A stretch of 64,000 nt of DNA from an uncultured Erysipelotrichaceae bacterium (GCA_947166565.1 CAMVEL010000001.1:98823-162822), one strand, 5' to 3'. Positions 17,723 through 28,800 are shown, counted from the stretch's first letter. The notes: generated from the letters alone by a model not told the origin. Numbers and translations: made by a program.

Positions 17723-17968
17723 ATTTTCTTCAACCTCCTTTTAGAAAATAATAAATTTCTTTTATTTTATAGGGGGAAGGGGAGGAGAAACAAGCACTTT
17801 GTGCTAGAGAGTGCTATTCACGTCATTTGTTATTTATTTGTTTTTTTTGGGTGATAATTTTAGAAGGAAATGTCAAATAGTACTTAAAAAGAGAAAAGTC
17901 AACATTGTTTATAATCTAAAATCTATTCAAATTAAATATCAATAGAAAGCCAAATTCTGATATGGGGT

Positions 17969-18023
17969 ACCTATAGGTGTCAGGTGGAGTACCTCTAGGT
18001 ATATGAGGTTGTTCACCATAGGT
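17969..18023. promoter_or_regulatory. Three operator-like palindromes (ACCTATAGGT, ACCTCTAGGT, ACCATAGGT) with about two-helical-turn spacing
   Basis: At 17969-17978, 17991-18000 and 18015-18023; 22 and 24 bp start-to-start. Confidence 0.5.
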
Positions 18024-18164
18024 ATAAATGAAACCACTATTTTTTTCCTTCAGAACCGAACTAGCAAACCTGGAAACTACTCAAAATAAACAAAAAATGA
18101 GGATTTCTCCCCATTTCTCGTGCTTTTTATCGTAAACCTTTGTATCAAAGTATGTATACGATTA

Positions 18165-18240
18165 TGGCGCGCCCGAGGCGATTCGAACGCCTAGCACTCA
18201 GCTTCGAAGGCTGATGCTCTATCCGTTGAGCTACGGGCGC
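18165..18240 (-). tRNA. tRNA-Arg (anticodon TCG), CCA encoded
   Basis: GCGCCCG acceptor, CTTCGAA anticodon loop, GGCG-TTCGAAT-CGCC T-arm, GCCA 3' end. Confidence 0.93.
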
Positions 18241-18313
18241 GTAAAACAAGGATAAGGCAAAAAACGGGGAAACGGTATAAAAAAAGCAGTGCCCAGCACC
18301 GCGAAATGACTGA

Positions 18314-18387
18314 TGGAGCAGGTGACGGGAATCGGACCCGCGTGACCAGCTTGGAAGGCTGGTGTTCTACCATTGAACTACACCTGC
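18314..18387 (-). tRNA. tRNA-Gly (anticodon TCC), CCA encoded
   Basis: GCAGGTGTAGTTCAATGGTAGAACACCAGCCTTCCAAGCTGGTCACGCGGGTCCGATTCCCGTCACCTGCTCCA. Confidence 0.95.
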
Positions 18388-18489
18388 GTGGGCTTTCCTC
18401 TCGAAAAGCCCGATTATCTTATCATAGGCAAAAAGAAGAATAAAGCGATTTTTATAGCAGTTTTATAAATGATGCCTTGCAAAGAAAAA

Positions 18490-18506
18490 CCCCGAATCAA
18501 TCGGGG
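18490..18506 (-). terminator. Rho-independent terminator of trxA
   Basis: CCCCGA...TCGGGG stem with a T-run on the (-) strand. Confidence 0.75.
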
Positions 18507-18520
18507 TAATTCGCCAAGAT

Positions 18521-18826
18521 TTAACGACCGATGAAGGAGAGGATCTTCTTCTTTGGGGCGTAGCCGAGGTTCGTGCCGAGGAGTTTCCCGTCCACTAGAT
18601 GGATAAGGGTTGGGATGGCGCTTACGCCATATTCGGCCGCGGCTTCGGAAATCTCATCGACATCGACGGAGAGGACGGTTAAGTCGCTATTTTCCTCCGC
18701 GATTTCCTCGATGAAGGGGGCGATCATTTTGCATGGTCCGCACCAAGTGGCGTAGAAGTCCACGAGGACGTCGCCCTTCTGGCTTAATTCTTTGAATTGT
18801 TCGTAACTGCTGATTTCGACTTTCAT
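18521..18826 (-). CDS. trxA: Thioredoxin
   Basis: VLVDFYATWCGPCKMIAPFIEEIA; start taken at MKVEISSYEQF. Confidence 0.92.
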   Translation of the reverse strand: MKVEISSYEQFKELSQKGDVLVDFYATWCGPCKMIAPFIEEIAEENSDLTVLSVDVDEISEAAAEYGVSAIPTLIHLVDGKLLGTNLGYAPKKKILSFIGR

Positions 18827-18852
18827 GGGTTTTTCCTTTCGTCTTGATGCCA

Positions 18853-19749
18853 TTATAACCCGAATATCAGGAAGATGATAATCAAATGCACCGGGAAATA
18901 GGCATAGGAGAAAATACGGAACCAAAGACTGCTATATCCCTTCTGCCCGTTATAGAGGAGAAGAGGGATGCAGGCTAGCAAACACCATGCCTGGAATGAC
19001 ATGTTCATGGGGTCGATGCTGCGTTCGTTGATATAGCTGAGTCCCCATAATCCAAGGACGATCGACGCAAGGAAAAGCACCCTCACGATGTTGGCCGCGG
19101 CGATTCCGGAAGGCGATTCGCGGTAGAGATCATCGCTGATACCGAGGTATTGGTTGGTCTTATGGGAGAAGAAGGTGACGATGGAGGAGGAATAATAGAA
19201 AAGGACCCCGGCTCCTAACCCAAGTAAGGAATAGGCTGGACGGAAGGGGAAGGGCCACCAGGTGATGGTGATTTCCCCATTAAGCTCCAATACGCGCAAT
19301 AAAAATGAGGTTATCAATATACCCGCTGGAATCAATGCGATAAGTTTCTTCCACCATAGTTTTCCCGAGAGGAAATACAAAACCAAGGCCACGAGAATCA
19401 AATCGGCGAAGGGATTGGGCGCTTGGTTTAATTGATAGATACCCATCCCGTATATTCCGATAACCTGGGCGACCGTTAAAAGGACGTATATCCCGCCCAT
19501 CCTAAGAAGGTATTTCTCCTTGTTATGGGAATACCTCATGCCTTCTGCAAGAAGGAAGATGAACAAAGGAAAGGCGATTCTTCCGATAATGCGGAAAATA
19601 TCCCCAGCCTGAGCAATGTTACGGTCCGCATTACTTGCAAGGAAAACCCCAATATGGTCAAAGGTCATGGTGACTAGACCGATGATCCTTATCCAGAAAG
19701 AGGAGAGGATTAAATGCCTGTTGGGATTATACATTCGGGGTTCCACCAA
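18853..19749 (-). CDS. TraX family membrane protein
   Basis: LKLI-like TM start IIGLVTMTFDHIGVFL, RIIGRIAFPLFIFLLAEGMRYS, C-terminal YFPVHLIIIFLI. Confidence 0.8.
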   Translation of the reverse strand: MVEPRMYNPNRHLILSSFWIRIIGLVTMTFDHIGVFLASNADRNIAQAGDIFRIIGRIAFPLFIFLLAEGMRYSHNKEKYLLRMGGIYVLLTVAQVIGIYGMGIYQLNQAPNPFADLILVALVLYFLSGKLWWKKLIALIPAGILITSFLLRVLELNGEITITWWPFPFRPAYSLLGLGAGVLFYYSSSIVTFFSHKTNQYLGISDDLYRESPSGIAAANIVRVLFLASIVLGLWGLSYINERSIDPMNMSFQAWCLLACIPLLLYNGQKGYSSLWFRIFSYAYFPVHLIIIFLIFGL

Positions 19750-20641
19750 TATTCTTCATGATGAGATATTGCCCAATCGCAAAGACGTTATTCAAGGCGT
19801 GTGAGGTATAGGAACAAGCAAATCCCCACCTATCGTAAAGGTAAGCGAAGGCAAATCCCGAGAACATATAGATCGGGAGGTTCGTCCATTCTCTTATTGC
19901 CGCGGCATAGCCGTCTCGCGAGAAATTGAAGGCCCCGCCAAAATCGAAATGGATAAGGCCAAAGATAATCGCGGTGATGATAAATCCAAGGACTTTGCCT
20001 AATCTTGACGATAACCCATACAAGCCAACCCTATACGCGCATTCTTCGACGAAAGGACCGATAAGCCCGAAGAAGAGGATTGCGAGGAAGGGGTTGAAAT
20101 CGATGAGGACATAGAGGGTGCTTTGGTTCGCGTTGGCTCCATTATCGATCCCAACCGATCGTAGGATTATGCCGATGATGAGGTTATAGAAGAATTCGAT
20201 TCCGATGATTATCGCAAACCCGGCAAGGCCAAAGACATAGGGCTTCCAGCCTTTAAAGGATTTGAATAAGTCGGGGAATTTGCCGATGAAAAGGAGAGCC
20301 GCCCCAACAAAGGCGATTCCATAGATGGTATATTCGGTTGGCCCTAACCAAGGGGCACTCATCATGACGTTCTGGAGTTCCTCGGCGTTTGTTGCTAACC
20401 CTTGGGCGGTTATGACCATGCCGAAGATTAGTTGGACGACAAGCGCCAATAAACGCAATCCCAAAGGACCAAGAATTAGGAAAAAGAGCATTTCCCTAAT
20501 CCAGGAAATGGGGAGATGACCGGCGAAAAGCCCGCCATCCTCACGCGGGAATTCACGTTTGCAGCCTTTGCAGACCGTTTCCTTGGGATCACGGCTCGCG
20601 CCGCAGTCGGGACATTGAATTTTGGAGAAGTAGGTTTTCAT
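19727..20641 (-). CDS. CPBP family intramembrane glutamic endopeptidase with N-terminal zinc ribbon
   Basis: N-terminal CPDCGASRDPKETVCKGC; FVEECAYR (EExxxR) and FGLIHFDFGG motifs. Confidence 0.82.
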   Translation of the reverse strand: MKTYFSKIQCPDCGASRDPKETVCKGCKREFPREDGGLFAGHLPISWIREMLFFLILGPLGLRLLALVVQLIFGMVITAQGLATNAEELQNVMMSAPWLGPTEYTIYGIAFVGAALLFIGKFPDLFKSFKGWKPYVFGLAGFAIIIGIEFFYNLIIGIILRSVGIDNGANANQSTLYVLIDFNPFLAILFFGLIGPFVEECAYRVGLYGLSSRLGKVLGFIITAIIFGLIHFDFGGAFNFSRDGYAAAIREWTNLPIYMFSGFAFAYLYDRWGFACSYTSHALNNVFAIGQYLIMKNIGGTPNV

Positions 20642-20729
20642 ACGGAGAAAAGTATAAGAGCATTTCCCAAAAAGGGAAAACAAATCGTTCCCGTGGAAGG
20701 AAGGAGAGGAAAAGAGTATCATTTCCCCT

Positions 20730-21353
20730 GTGAGCAGCAAAGACGAAAAGAAGCTTATCCCCCTAAACGAATCCGAAGGCGAAGCCAAATGCCTCTGGAG
20801 CTCTTTTATCGCTAGATTGGTTCCGATTTCTTCATTGGAAGAATGGAAAGCAAAGGAAGAGTCCTTCAAGAAAGACCACCCAAAGGCTGATCATTATCCT
20901 TATGGCCTTATGGTCGAGGGAACTAGCAGGTCCAACGACGATGGGGAGCCTGGGGGTTCGGCCGGAAGGCCTTTGTTAGGCTTACTTGAAAACCGCCACC
21001 TCCATAACTGCGCGATTATCGTCGCTAGGTATTTTGGGGGTAGCAAGCTAGGAATACCGAGGTTAAGGAGATGCTTCCTCGAATCCGCGGAAAACGCGAT
21101 TTCGAATGCACGCCTTGGCCAAATCAAGAAAAAACTCTCCTATTCATTCGAGGTCGATTATCCGACTTATGACCGTCTCAATTCATTGAAGGACCGCCTT
21201 GGCTTTGAGATGAATGTCAGCGATTTCGGAGTAAAAATCTCCCTTACTATCTTGACAAGTGATAAAATCGACAGGCTCTTCGAAGGAAGAGGCATCGATA
21301 TCGATATTCCCACCCCGATAGAGGTGGAGGCAATTGAGGAGGAAAGGATATGA
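20730..21353 (+). CDS. YigZ/IMPACT family protein
   Basis: SNDDGEPGGSAGRPLLGLLENRHLHNCAIIVARYFGGSKLG. Confidence 0.9.
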   Translation: MSSKDEKKLIPLNESEGEAKCLWSSFIARLVPISSLEEWKAKEESFKKDHPKADHYPYGLMVEGTSRSNDDGEPGGSAGRPLLGLLENRHLHNCAIIVARYFGGSKLGIPRLRRCFLESAENAISNARLGQIKKKLSYSFEVDYPTYDRLNSLKDRLGFEMNVSDFGVKISLTILTSDKIDRLFEGRGIDIDIPTPIEVEAIEEERI

Positions 21354-22621
21354 TTTCCGTCAATGAATTAGCCACAAGACGCGCAAGGCTATTCGACCAT
21401 CTTGAGGATGGCTCGATCGCGATTATTTATTCCGGCGTAGCCAAGAAATGCTCCGCCGATGAGGATTACCCATTCGAGGTCAACCGAAATTTCTTTTATC
21501 TAACGGGAATCGAGCAAGAGAATTCTGTCTTGCTCCTTGTTTCTTCCGAAGGACAAAGAAGGGAATACCTTTTCATCCCTCCATTTGATCCAGTAAAAGA
21601 GAAATGGTATGGAAGACGCCTAACTCAGGAGGAAGCCAAAAATATCTCAGGTATTAGGAACGTTCTATATAACGGAGCCTTCCAGTCGAGAGTGGACTCC
21701 GCTCTCCGCGGCTCTTCCACCGATTTTGGTAACGCCTCAACCGTTTATTTGGACTTGGAGAAGGAACTAAAGATCGCCGAGGAGACCACCACCCAAGATT
21801 ACAAGAAGACCCTCGAAAGGGCGTATCCTGGCATAAACGTCAAGGACGTGTATCCGGTTTTGGTGAAGATGCGCCTTATCAAATCCCCCGCGGAAATCGA
21901 GGAATTCGAGAAGGCGGTCGAACATACGAGGTTAGGCATCCAAACCGTTATGAGCATGGCTAGGGCCGGGGTTTACGAATATGAACTCGCGGACGCCTTC
22001 CTCCGCGTCATCAACGATGATTCGGGATATCAAGGACTAGCCTTCAACACGATTATGGCTAGCGGAAGAAACGCCGCGATCCTCCATTACCCTCGCCCCC
22101 TCGCCCAAATCCAAAAAGGCGATTTGCTCCTTATGGATTTAGGCGCCAGACACAGCTATTACTGCGCGGATGTTTCTAGAACCATCCCCGTTTCCGGGAA
22201 ATTCGACGATTACCAGAAGATGCTTTATGAAATCGTCCTTGGTTGCAACAAGGCGGTCGCTGCCTTTGCTAAACCCGGACTTACCATCCACCAGCTTCAG
22301 GAATTCACCAAGGAATACCTAGCAAGGGAATGTATGGATAAAGGCATCATCGAGAAAAAGGAGGATCTCGACAAATACTATTTCCACGGGGTCTCCCATC
22401 ATATTGGCCTCGATACCCATGATCCAGGAGGAGACAAAGCGATTCCTCTTGCACCGGGTATGATAATCTCCGATGAACCTGGTTTATACATCGCCGAGAA
22501 GAATATCGGAATCCGCATCGAAGACGATCTTCTTATCACCGAAAACGGATGCAGGGTCCTCACGGAATCCATCATGAAGGAGGTTTCGGACATCGAAGCC
22601 TTCTACGCTCTCCGCAAGTAA
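21350..22621 (+). CDS. pepP: Xaa-Pro aminopeptidase (M24B)
   Basis: LLLMDLGARHSYYCADVSRTIPVSG, HGVSHHIGLDTHDPG, MIISDEPGLYI. Confidence 0.9.
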   Translation: MISVNELATRRARLFDHLEDGSIAIIYSGVAKKCSADEDYPFEVNRNFFYLTGIEQENSVLLLVSSEGQRREYLFIPPFDPVKEKWYGRRLTQEEAKNISGIRNVLYNGAFQSRVDSALRGSSTDFGNASTVYLDLEKELKIAEETTTQDYKKTLERAYPGINVKDVYPVLVKMRLIKSPAEIEEFEKAVEHTRLGIQTVMSMARAGVYEYELADAFLRVINDDSGYQGLAFNTIMASGRNAAILHYPRPLAQIQKGDLLLMDLGARHSYYCADVSRTIPVSGKFDDYQKMLYEIVLGCNKAVAAFAKPGLTIHQLQEFTKEYLARECMDKGIIEKKEDLDKYYFHGVSHHIGLDTHDPGGDKAIPLAPGMIISDEPGLYIAEKNIGIRIEDDLLITENGCRVLTESIMKEVSDIEAFYALRK

Positions 22622-22642
22622 AAACAAGTCATCGATTTGAAT

Positions 22643-22664
22643 GGTCCCCTTGAATTTGGGGACC
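22643..22664 (+). terminator. Rho-independent terminator
   Basis: GGTCCCC-ttgaattt-GGGGACC-TTTT. Confidence 0.8.
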
Positions 22665-22688
22665 TTTTCATTTGTAATATATGCACAT

Positions 22689-24176
22689 ATGAAAAAATAC
22701 GTACTCTCAATTGACCAGGGCACGACTTCGACTCGCGCCATTTTTATCGATAAGGAAGGAAATGCCATCTATTCGGCCCAAAGACCATTGGATCTCGTCT
22801 ACCCCAAACCAGGCTGGGTCGAGGTGGACGCCGATAGGATTTGGATTTCCGTCATCGATGTCGTCAACGAGCTTCTCGTCAAATCGGATGCGACCTTCGA
22901 TGATATCGCCGCGATCGGCATCACCAACCAACGCGAAACCGCGGTTGTTTGGGATAAATCGACCGGTAGAGCCGTAACTAATGCGATAGTTTGGCAATCA
23001 AAACAGACCCAAGAGCTTTGCGATGAACGCATGGATAAGATGGCATTCATCCATAAGAAGACGGGGTTGAGGATGAACCCTTATTTCTCCGCCTCCAAGA
23101 TTCGTTATATCCTCGACCATCTTGAAAACGGCCAAGAAAGAGCGGAACGCGGAGAATTGCTCTTCGGCACGGTCGATTCCTGGCTTATCTACAAAATGAC
23201 CAAGGGAAAGGTCCACGCGACCGATGTCTCCAATGCTTCGCGCACCCTTTTGTTCGATATCTTCAAAATGAAATACTGCCCTGAATTATGCGCGATTTGG
23301 AACATTCCGATGTGCATGCTTCCGGAAGTAAAAGATAACTCCGCCGATTATGGCGAAGCCACCTTCTTCAAAACCGACGTCCATATCATGGGGGTCGCAG
23401 GCGACCAACAAGCCGCTTTGTTCGGCCAATGCTGCTTCAAGAAGGGCGATAGCAAAAACACCTATGGAACGGGTTGCTTCATGTTGATGAACATCGGAGA
23501 AAAGCCGATTCTTTCCAAACGCGGCCTTCTTACAACCGTTGCCTGGAGGGAAAAAGGCGTTACGACCTATGCTCTCGAAGGCTCGGTTTTTATCGGAGGC
23601 GCAATCGTTCAATGGCTGCGCGATGAAACCCGTTGGTTCGAGGATTCATCGGATTCCGAGTATTATGCCTCCAAACGCAAAGACACGGCCGGCGTTTATT
23701 TCGTCCCCGCCTTTGTAGGTTTAGGAACCCCATGGTGGGACGATGAATGCCGCGGGGCCATATTCGGATTAACACGTGGGGCCGATAGGCATAACATCAC
23801 CCGCGCCGGTCTTTATTCCGTCGCTTACCAATCCAAAGACGTCATCGAGACCATGAAAGAGGAAGCGGGATTGGAGCTTTCCTCCCTCCGCGTCGATGGC
23901 GGGGCCAGCGCGAATAAGATGATGATGCAATTCCAATCGGATATCCTCCAAACCGAAGTGGCCTTGCCGAAATGTTTGGAAACTACGGCTTTGGGGGCTG
24001 GGTATTTCGCCGGCTTAGCAGTCGGTTTTTGGAAGGATAAGCAGGACATTTCCTCTTGTCATGAGATCTCCAAGACATATCATCCATCCATGAGCAAGGA
24101 AGAAGCCGATGAACTCTATGAAGGATGGCTCATGGCCGTAGCCGCCGCCAGAAGCTTCAAACCTAAGAAAAAATAG
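22689..24176 (+). CDS. glpK: Glycerol kinase
   Basis: MKKYVLSIDQGTTSTRAIFID, GITNQRETAVVWDKSTGRAVTNAIVWQ. Confidence 0.95.
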   Translation: MKKYVLSIDQGTTSTRAIFIDKEGNAIYSAQRPLDLVYPKPGWVEVDADRIWISVIDVVNELLVKSDATFDDIAAIGITNQRETAVVWDKSTGRAVTNAIVWQSKQTQELCDERMDKMAFIHKKTGLRMNPYFSASKIRYILDHLENGQERAERGELLFGTVDSWLIYKMTKGKVHATDVSNASRTLLFDIFKMKYCPELCAIWNIPMCMLPEVKDNSADYGEATFFKTDVHIMGVAGDQQAALFGQCCFKKGDSKNTYGTGCFMLMNIGEKPILSKRGLLTTVAWREKGVTTYALEGSVFIGGAIVQWLRDETRWFEDSSDSEYYASKRKDTAGVYFVPAFVGLGTPWWDDECRGAIFGLTRGADRHNITRAGLYSVAYQSKDVIETMKEEAGLELSSLRVDGGASANKMMMQFQSDILQTEVALPKCLETTALGAGYFAGLAVGFWKDKQDISSCHEISKTYHPSMSKEEADELYEGWLMAVAAARSFKPKKK

Positions 24177-24195
24177 GAAACGGTATCAATTTTTG

Positions 24196-24236
24196 GATGG
24201 GCTTAAATCGTGATAGGATAAGCCCATCTTTCTTTT
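24196..24236 (+). terminator. Rho-independent terminator of glpK
   Basis: GATGGGCTTA...TAAGCCCATC 10-bp stem followed by TTTCTTTTT. Confidence 0.85.
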
Positions 24237-24331
24237 TATCCGTTTCCTACATGAATTAACGACAAAAAATATTGCTAAAAGATGTTTTTTCCTCTTCACA
24301 AGACAACAACGGTTAAGCTATAGTTTAGTTG

Positions 24332-25801
24332 ATGTCTAATTATCTCGATAACCTCATGATCTTTGATCCGACGATCACCAAACGCGGGTATTCCTATTAT
24401 AAGGAAGGGCGCGTCGATCTTAAGGAAACTAGCCCTCAAAAAGTCAGGGCCATCGTTTATGGTTCCTCCCATTATGAGGTGAACCTCCAGTTTTCCGCGG
24501 ATAACGATCTGATCAACGCGACCTGCACCTGCCCCTTCCCTGGCTTTTGCAAACATATGGTCGCGACTTTATACGCGACAAGCGATCATTTCGCTTTGCA
24601 TAAGGAAGAAGGGAATGAAGCCGAATCGACCGACACGACAGCTTCCTTGAATAACGCTTTGGACGATATCAGCCGTTCCATTTACCGTTATAACTACAAA
24701 GGCTTATCGAAGGCTGTCGAAGGCTACATATCCGTCTTGCTTAAAGCCCCAGAATCCTCGAGGAAGAAATCCCTTAGCGATTTCCTTTTCCTCCTTTTCT
24801 CCAAACGCCATGGCAGCGTCGATTTGGATCGCCTTACCCCATATGTCAGGGAGGTCGTCAAGAAATCCGGTTTAGGAAAGGAGAACCTTTTCGAGATCAT
24901 CAAAAACGTTTTGCTTTCCCCTTTAACTAACGAATCCTTCCTAGCGACCATGCTTAGCGATCCGGAATTCAGCTTCCTTACCCAAGAAGTGGTCCTCAGC
25001 GCGATCAAAGAAGGATACAAGCTTCCTTTCTACCTAACTTCCTACGCGCCTGTCTCATCTTGGCCGAAGGTTTATCCCGAATTCCTCCAAAAGGCTTTGG
25101 AACTAATCCCCTATTTTGCAACTCCCGATGAGATGGTTCTTTCCATGAACCGCGCGAAGGCCCACAAGGAATACGAAATCCTCTTTAAACTGTTTGGCTT
25201 GACCATCGAGCATTTCCCGGGTGTTGACATCCCCATATCGATTAGGAACGCCCTCCTTGAAATCGATGAATACCGCGAGAGCATGGAGGCTATCCTTTTC
25301 TCCGCTCTTTGCAAGGACTTCACCCCGGAGAAATACTTATTATGGCGCTCCGTCGTCAAGGACTCCGCCTTCTCAAAAAGGTTAGACGAATTAATCTCCG
25401 CTCATCCAAAGGCCAAGATCGACTTTATCCTCCTTATCGAAGGAAGGGAAAAAGTCGGTAACCTCTATGATAGAATCGATGTTTTCTCGATTCCTTTCCC
25501 CGCCCTTAACGGAAAACTCGGAAGCGTGAAAGAGGAGAAAGTGATAGGTGACCTACTTGAATACGCGAAGAGAATCGAGAAGAAGTGCATGGGCAAATTT
25601 ACCCATAACGTGGATAACCTCTTATCCCTTCTTGATGTCTATCTCCATTTTGATCGTGAATCTTTGGCTAGACTTCTCCAAAACGAGGAATTCATTATGG
25701 CTTCCTTACGTATTGAACAATTAAGGGCCAAGGTTCTTTTATGCGCTTCTAAAGCGGATATGCTCCCTCTTCTAGGGGTCCATGAATATTGGAGGGATTG
25801 A
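24332..25801 (+). CDS. SWIM zinc-finger protein
   Basis: INATCTCPFPGFCKHMVATLYA (CxC...CxH SWIM motif). Confidence 0.8.
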   Translation: MSNYLDNLMIFDPTITKRGYSYYKEGRVDLKETSPQKVRAIVYGSSHYEVNLQFSADNDLINATCTCPFPGFCKHMVATLYATSDHFALHKEEGNEAESTDTTASLNNALDDISRSIYRYNYKGLSKAVEGYISVLLKAPESSRKKSLSDFLFLLFSKRHGSVDLDRLTPYVREVVKKSGLGKENLFEIIKNVLLSPLTNESFLATMLSDPEFSFLTQEVVLSAIKEGYKLPFYLTSYAPVSSWPKVYPEFLQKALELIPYFATPDEMVLSMNRAKAHKEYEILFKLFGLTIEHFPGVDIPISIRNALLEIDEYRESMEAILFSALCKDFTPEKYLLWRSVVKDSAFSKRLDELISAHPKAKIDFILLIEGREKVGNLYDRIDVFSIPFPALNGKLGSVKEEKVIGDLLEYAKRIEKKCMGKFTHNVDNLLSLLDVYLHFDRESLARLLQNEEFIMASLRIEQLRAKVLLCASKADMLPLLGVHEYWRD

Positions 25802-25803
25802 AG

Positions 25804-28800
25804 ATGTTCTTTACTCGTTCTTCCGCAAAAACCGAAACATGGATCGCTTCTTTTTCGGCTAGACCAACTTGTTTGGCGGCGAAAGAGGAAATCCAAAACG
25901 GCAATTACCGTATCTATTACCATTATGATTCCACCTCCGGAAACCTCATCTATGAACTAGTCGACGTCGATTCCGAAAACTATGTGAATATCGAAGTCAA
26001 TCCCAAGGGTGACCTCCTTATCCCTTCCGAATACCAGGGCTACCGCGAACCGCCGGCCTTATATGGCGGGGCCGTCCTCTACCTTTATGAAAAGGAAATG
26101 AAACTCCTTGAAGAAGGAAAGCTTGACGAAGTCTATGTTTCCGATTTGGAGGAACTCCATTACCTGATGGGTCTATCGCCTAGACAACTCGATAGGCGCG
26201 CTTCCATTAGAAACGAATTCGCCTCCATCTTTGATGGACGCGAGGCGATTGGGACTTCAAGCGAAGCCAATTATCAAGTCAACCATAGCCTCTCCGTCGC
26301 CTTCTCCTTCGAACAAGGTTATAACTACTATGGCGAAGAATCATATTTGGTGAAACTCGTCCTTTTCGATGGCAAGGAAAGACTCGGCATGGTTAGAAGC
26401 AACGCCTCCTTCCTTAGTCATTATGAAAAGGGCATGGTCTATTCCATTAGGAACGGTTTGAAGGTCAACGTCTCCCGCGATTTGTTCTCCAGCACCTATT
26501 CAAGGGCCCTCGATTTCTTCCTAGGAAGACTCCATTATAAGGAAGAAGCGGCGTCTTTGATGAAAAGCGATGTCGTGTCCTTGCTCTTTATCCTTAGGGG
26601 AGAAAGCGTCAATTTCGATGGCAAGGATTACGTAATCGAATCCGATGTCGGAAGGGCCGGTTATCGATTCGCCCCCGATGAATCCCTTTTGTTCACCCCC
26701 TCCCCATCATCAAACGCGACCATTCTCTCCTCGAATATCCAACTCGCGGTTTTCGATAAGGAGAAATTCATCTGCTCTTTATATAACTTCCGCAACAAAA
26801 CGGTTTCGGACCTATTCTTCTTCTATAGGACTCACGCCCCAAGCGAAACGGACCTCGTCAAGGACCTCGTCCGTCATTACGTGAAGGTTGAAGACGCCCT
26901 TCAAGATGACGAGCAACCGATTGAGGATAACCTTAACATCAGTCTTTATGTCGACCTTTCCGATAGGGGCCTGTTGCTGTTTTCGACCATTTGTACCCTC
27001 AACGGCCACGAGGAAACGATGGAGAAACTCCGCGATAACCTCTATTTCCGCGATAAGCTAAACCGTTACGCTTCGGCCTTGTCTCATCTTGGTGGAATCG
27101 TTAACGGAACCGTCAAGGAAGAGGAATCGATCCTCGCCTTCCTTTCCGGCGATTTAACGAACCTCAAACGCCTCGCTTCGGTCTTCCTTTCCGATGCAAT
27201 CGCGAGGCTAAGGGTAAAAAGGGGTTCTCAAATCAATATCGCGATCGCCAAAAGCGAATCCAATTGGCTTTCTCTCCGTATCGACTCGCCAGATTATGAC
27301 GACGAGACCCTTGAGAAGATCCTTTCCGCCTATAAGAAGAAACGTAAATACCTCCGTCTTGGGGATGATATCATCGTCCTCGATGACCCTGCTATCGTCG
27401 AGGCCACGAACGTCCAAAAGGAAGCCTCCCTCAAAGATGCCCTCTATACCGATCATCTTCCGTTCTATACGGCCTTTAAGCTGGCCTCTTCTTCCCATTC
27501 CGATGTCGGTTTCTCCATCACCGACTTCGTCAAGGAAGCAATCGGGTCAATCCGCGATTATGAGAAGAAACGCATTAATCTACCGGATAATATCGTTTCC
27601 AACCTCCGTCCTTACCAAAAATCGGCCGTCCAATGGATGGTCACCCTTTCCCATTACGGTTTAGCGGGCATCCTCGCGGACGATATGGGTTTAGGAAAGA
27701 CCTTGGAATCCATTTCCTTTCTTTCCCTCTATCCTTCTTCCCGCCCAACTCTTGTCATCTGTCCAAAATCGGTTGTCTATAACTGGGCGGCCGAGGTCAC
27801 CAAATGGAATTCGGAATTCGAAGTCAAGATAATCGCCGGAACCAAGGAACAACGTTCCGCGATCCTTTCCGAGATCAAGAGGAAGGAAAAGACCATCTAC
27901 GTAGTTAGCTACGACACCTTGCGTAACGATATCGATGATTTCGCGAAGGTTAAATTCGGCACGGTCCTCGCCGACGAAGCCCAATTCATCAAAAACGCCC
28001 TTTCCAAGAAAGCCAAGGCCGTCAAGAGCCTCCGTTCCGATATCCGTTTCGCCTTAACCGGCACCCCAATTGAGAACTCTTTAAGCGACCTATGGTCGAT
28101 ATTCGATTTCCTAATGCCAGGCTATCTCCTCGATTTCGAGGACTTCAAAACCCAATATATCGATAATGACAACGAAGAACAAAGGAGCAACCTCCTCCAC
28201 CGCATCACCCCATTCATCCTCCGCCGTTCCAAGACGCAGGTCCTCAAAGACCTCCCGAGCAAATCGGTGGAAGTCGTTACCCTTGCAATGAACGAGGAAC
28301 AAGAGAAGTTCTATGACGCTTCGTTAATTGAGGCTAGGAACGCCCTTGAGGAAAACGGAGCCGGTTTCTCAATGTTCCCAGTATTCACGCGTTTACGCGA
28401 AATCGCGGTCGACCCGCCATCCTTCTTCGAAGGGTTCAGCGAAAGAAGTGCGAAATTCGATTACGTCCTTTCGATGGTGGAGGAGGCGATTTCCTCCGGC
28501 CACAAACTCCTTATCTTCTCCGCCTTTACCCGTGTTTTGGGCAACATGAGAGAGGCCCTAACTTCAATTGGGGTCGAATCTAGAACGATTTCGGGGGAAA
28601 CCGAAGCGGAAGAACGCCTCCGCTTGGCGGAAGCCTTTAACGAAAGCGATGAATTCCCCGTCATGCTCGTTTCCCTTAAAGCCGGCGGAACCGGCCTTAA
28701 CCTTATCGGCGCGGATATCGTCATCCACCTCGATCCCTGGTGGAATCCAGCCGCGGAAGAACAGGCTACGGATAGAAGCTATCGCATCGGCCAAACCCGC

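Noticed and set aside
18165-18387. tRNA-associated integrative element att site
   Set aside because: No direct repeat of the tRNA-Arg 3' end and no integrase noticed; kept only as a hypothesis in the island finding.
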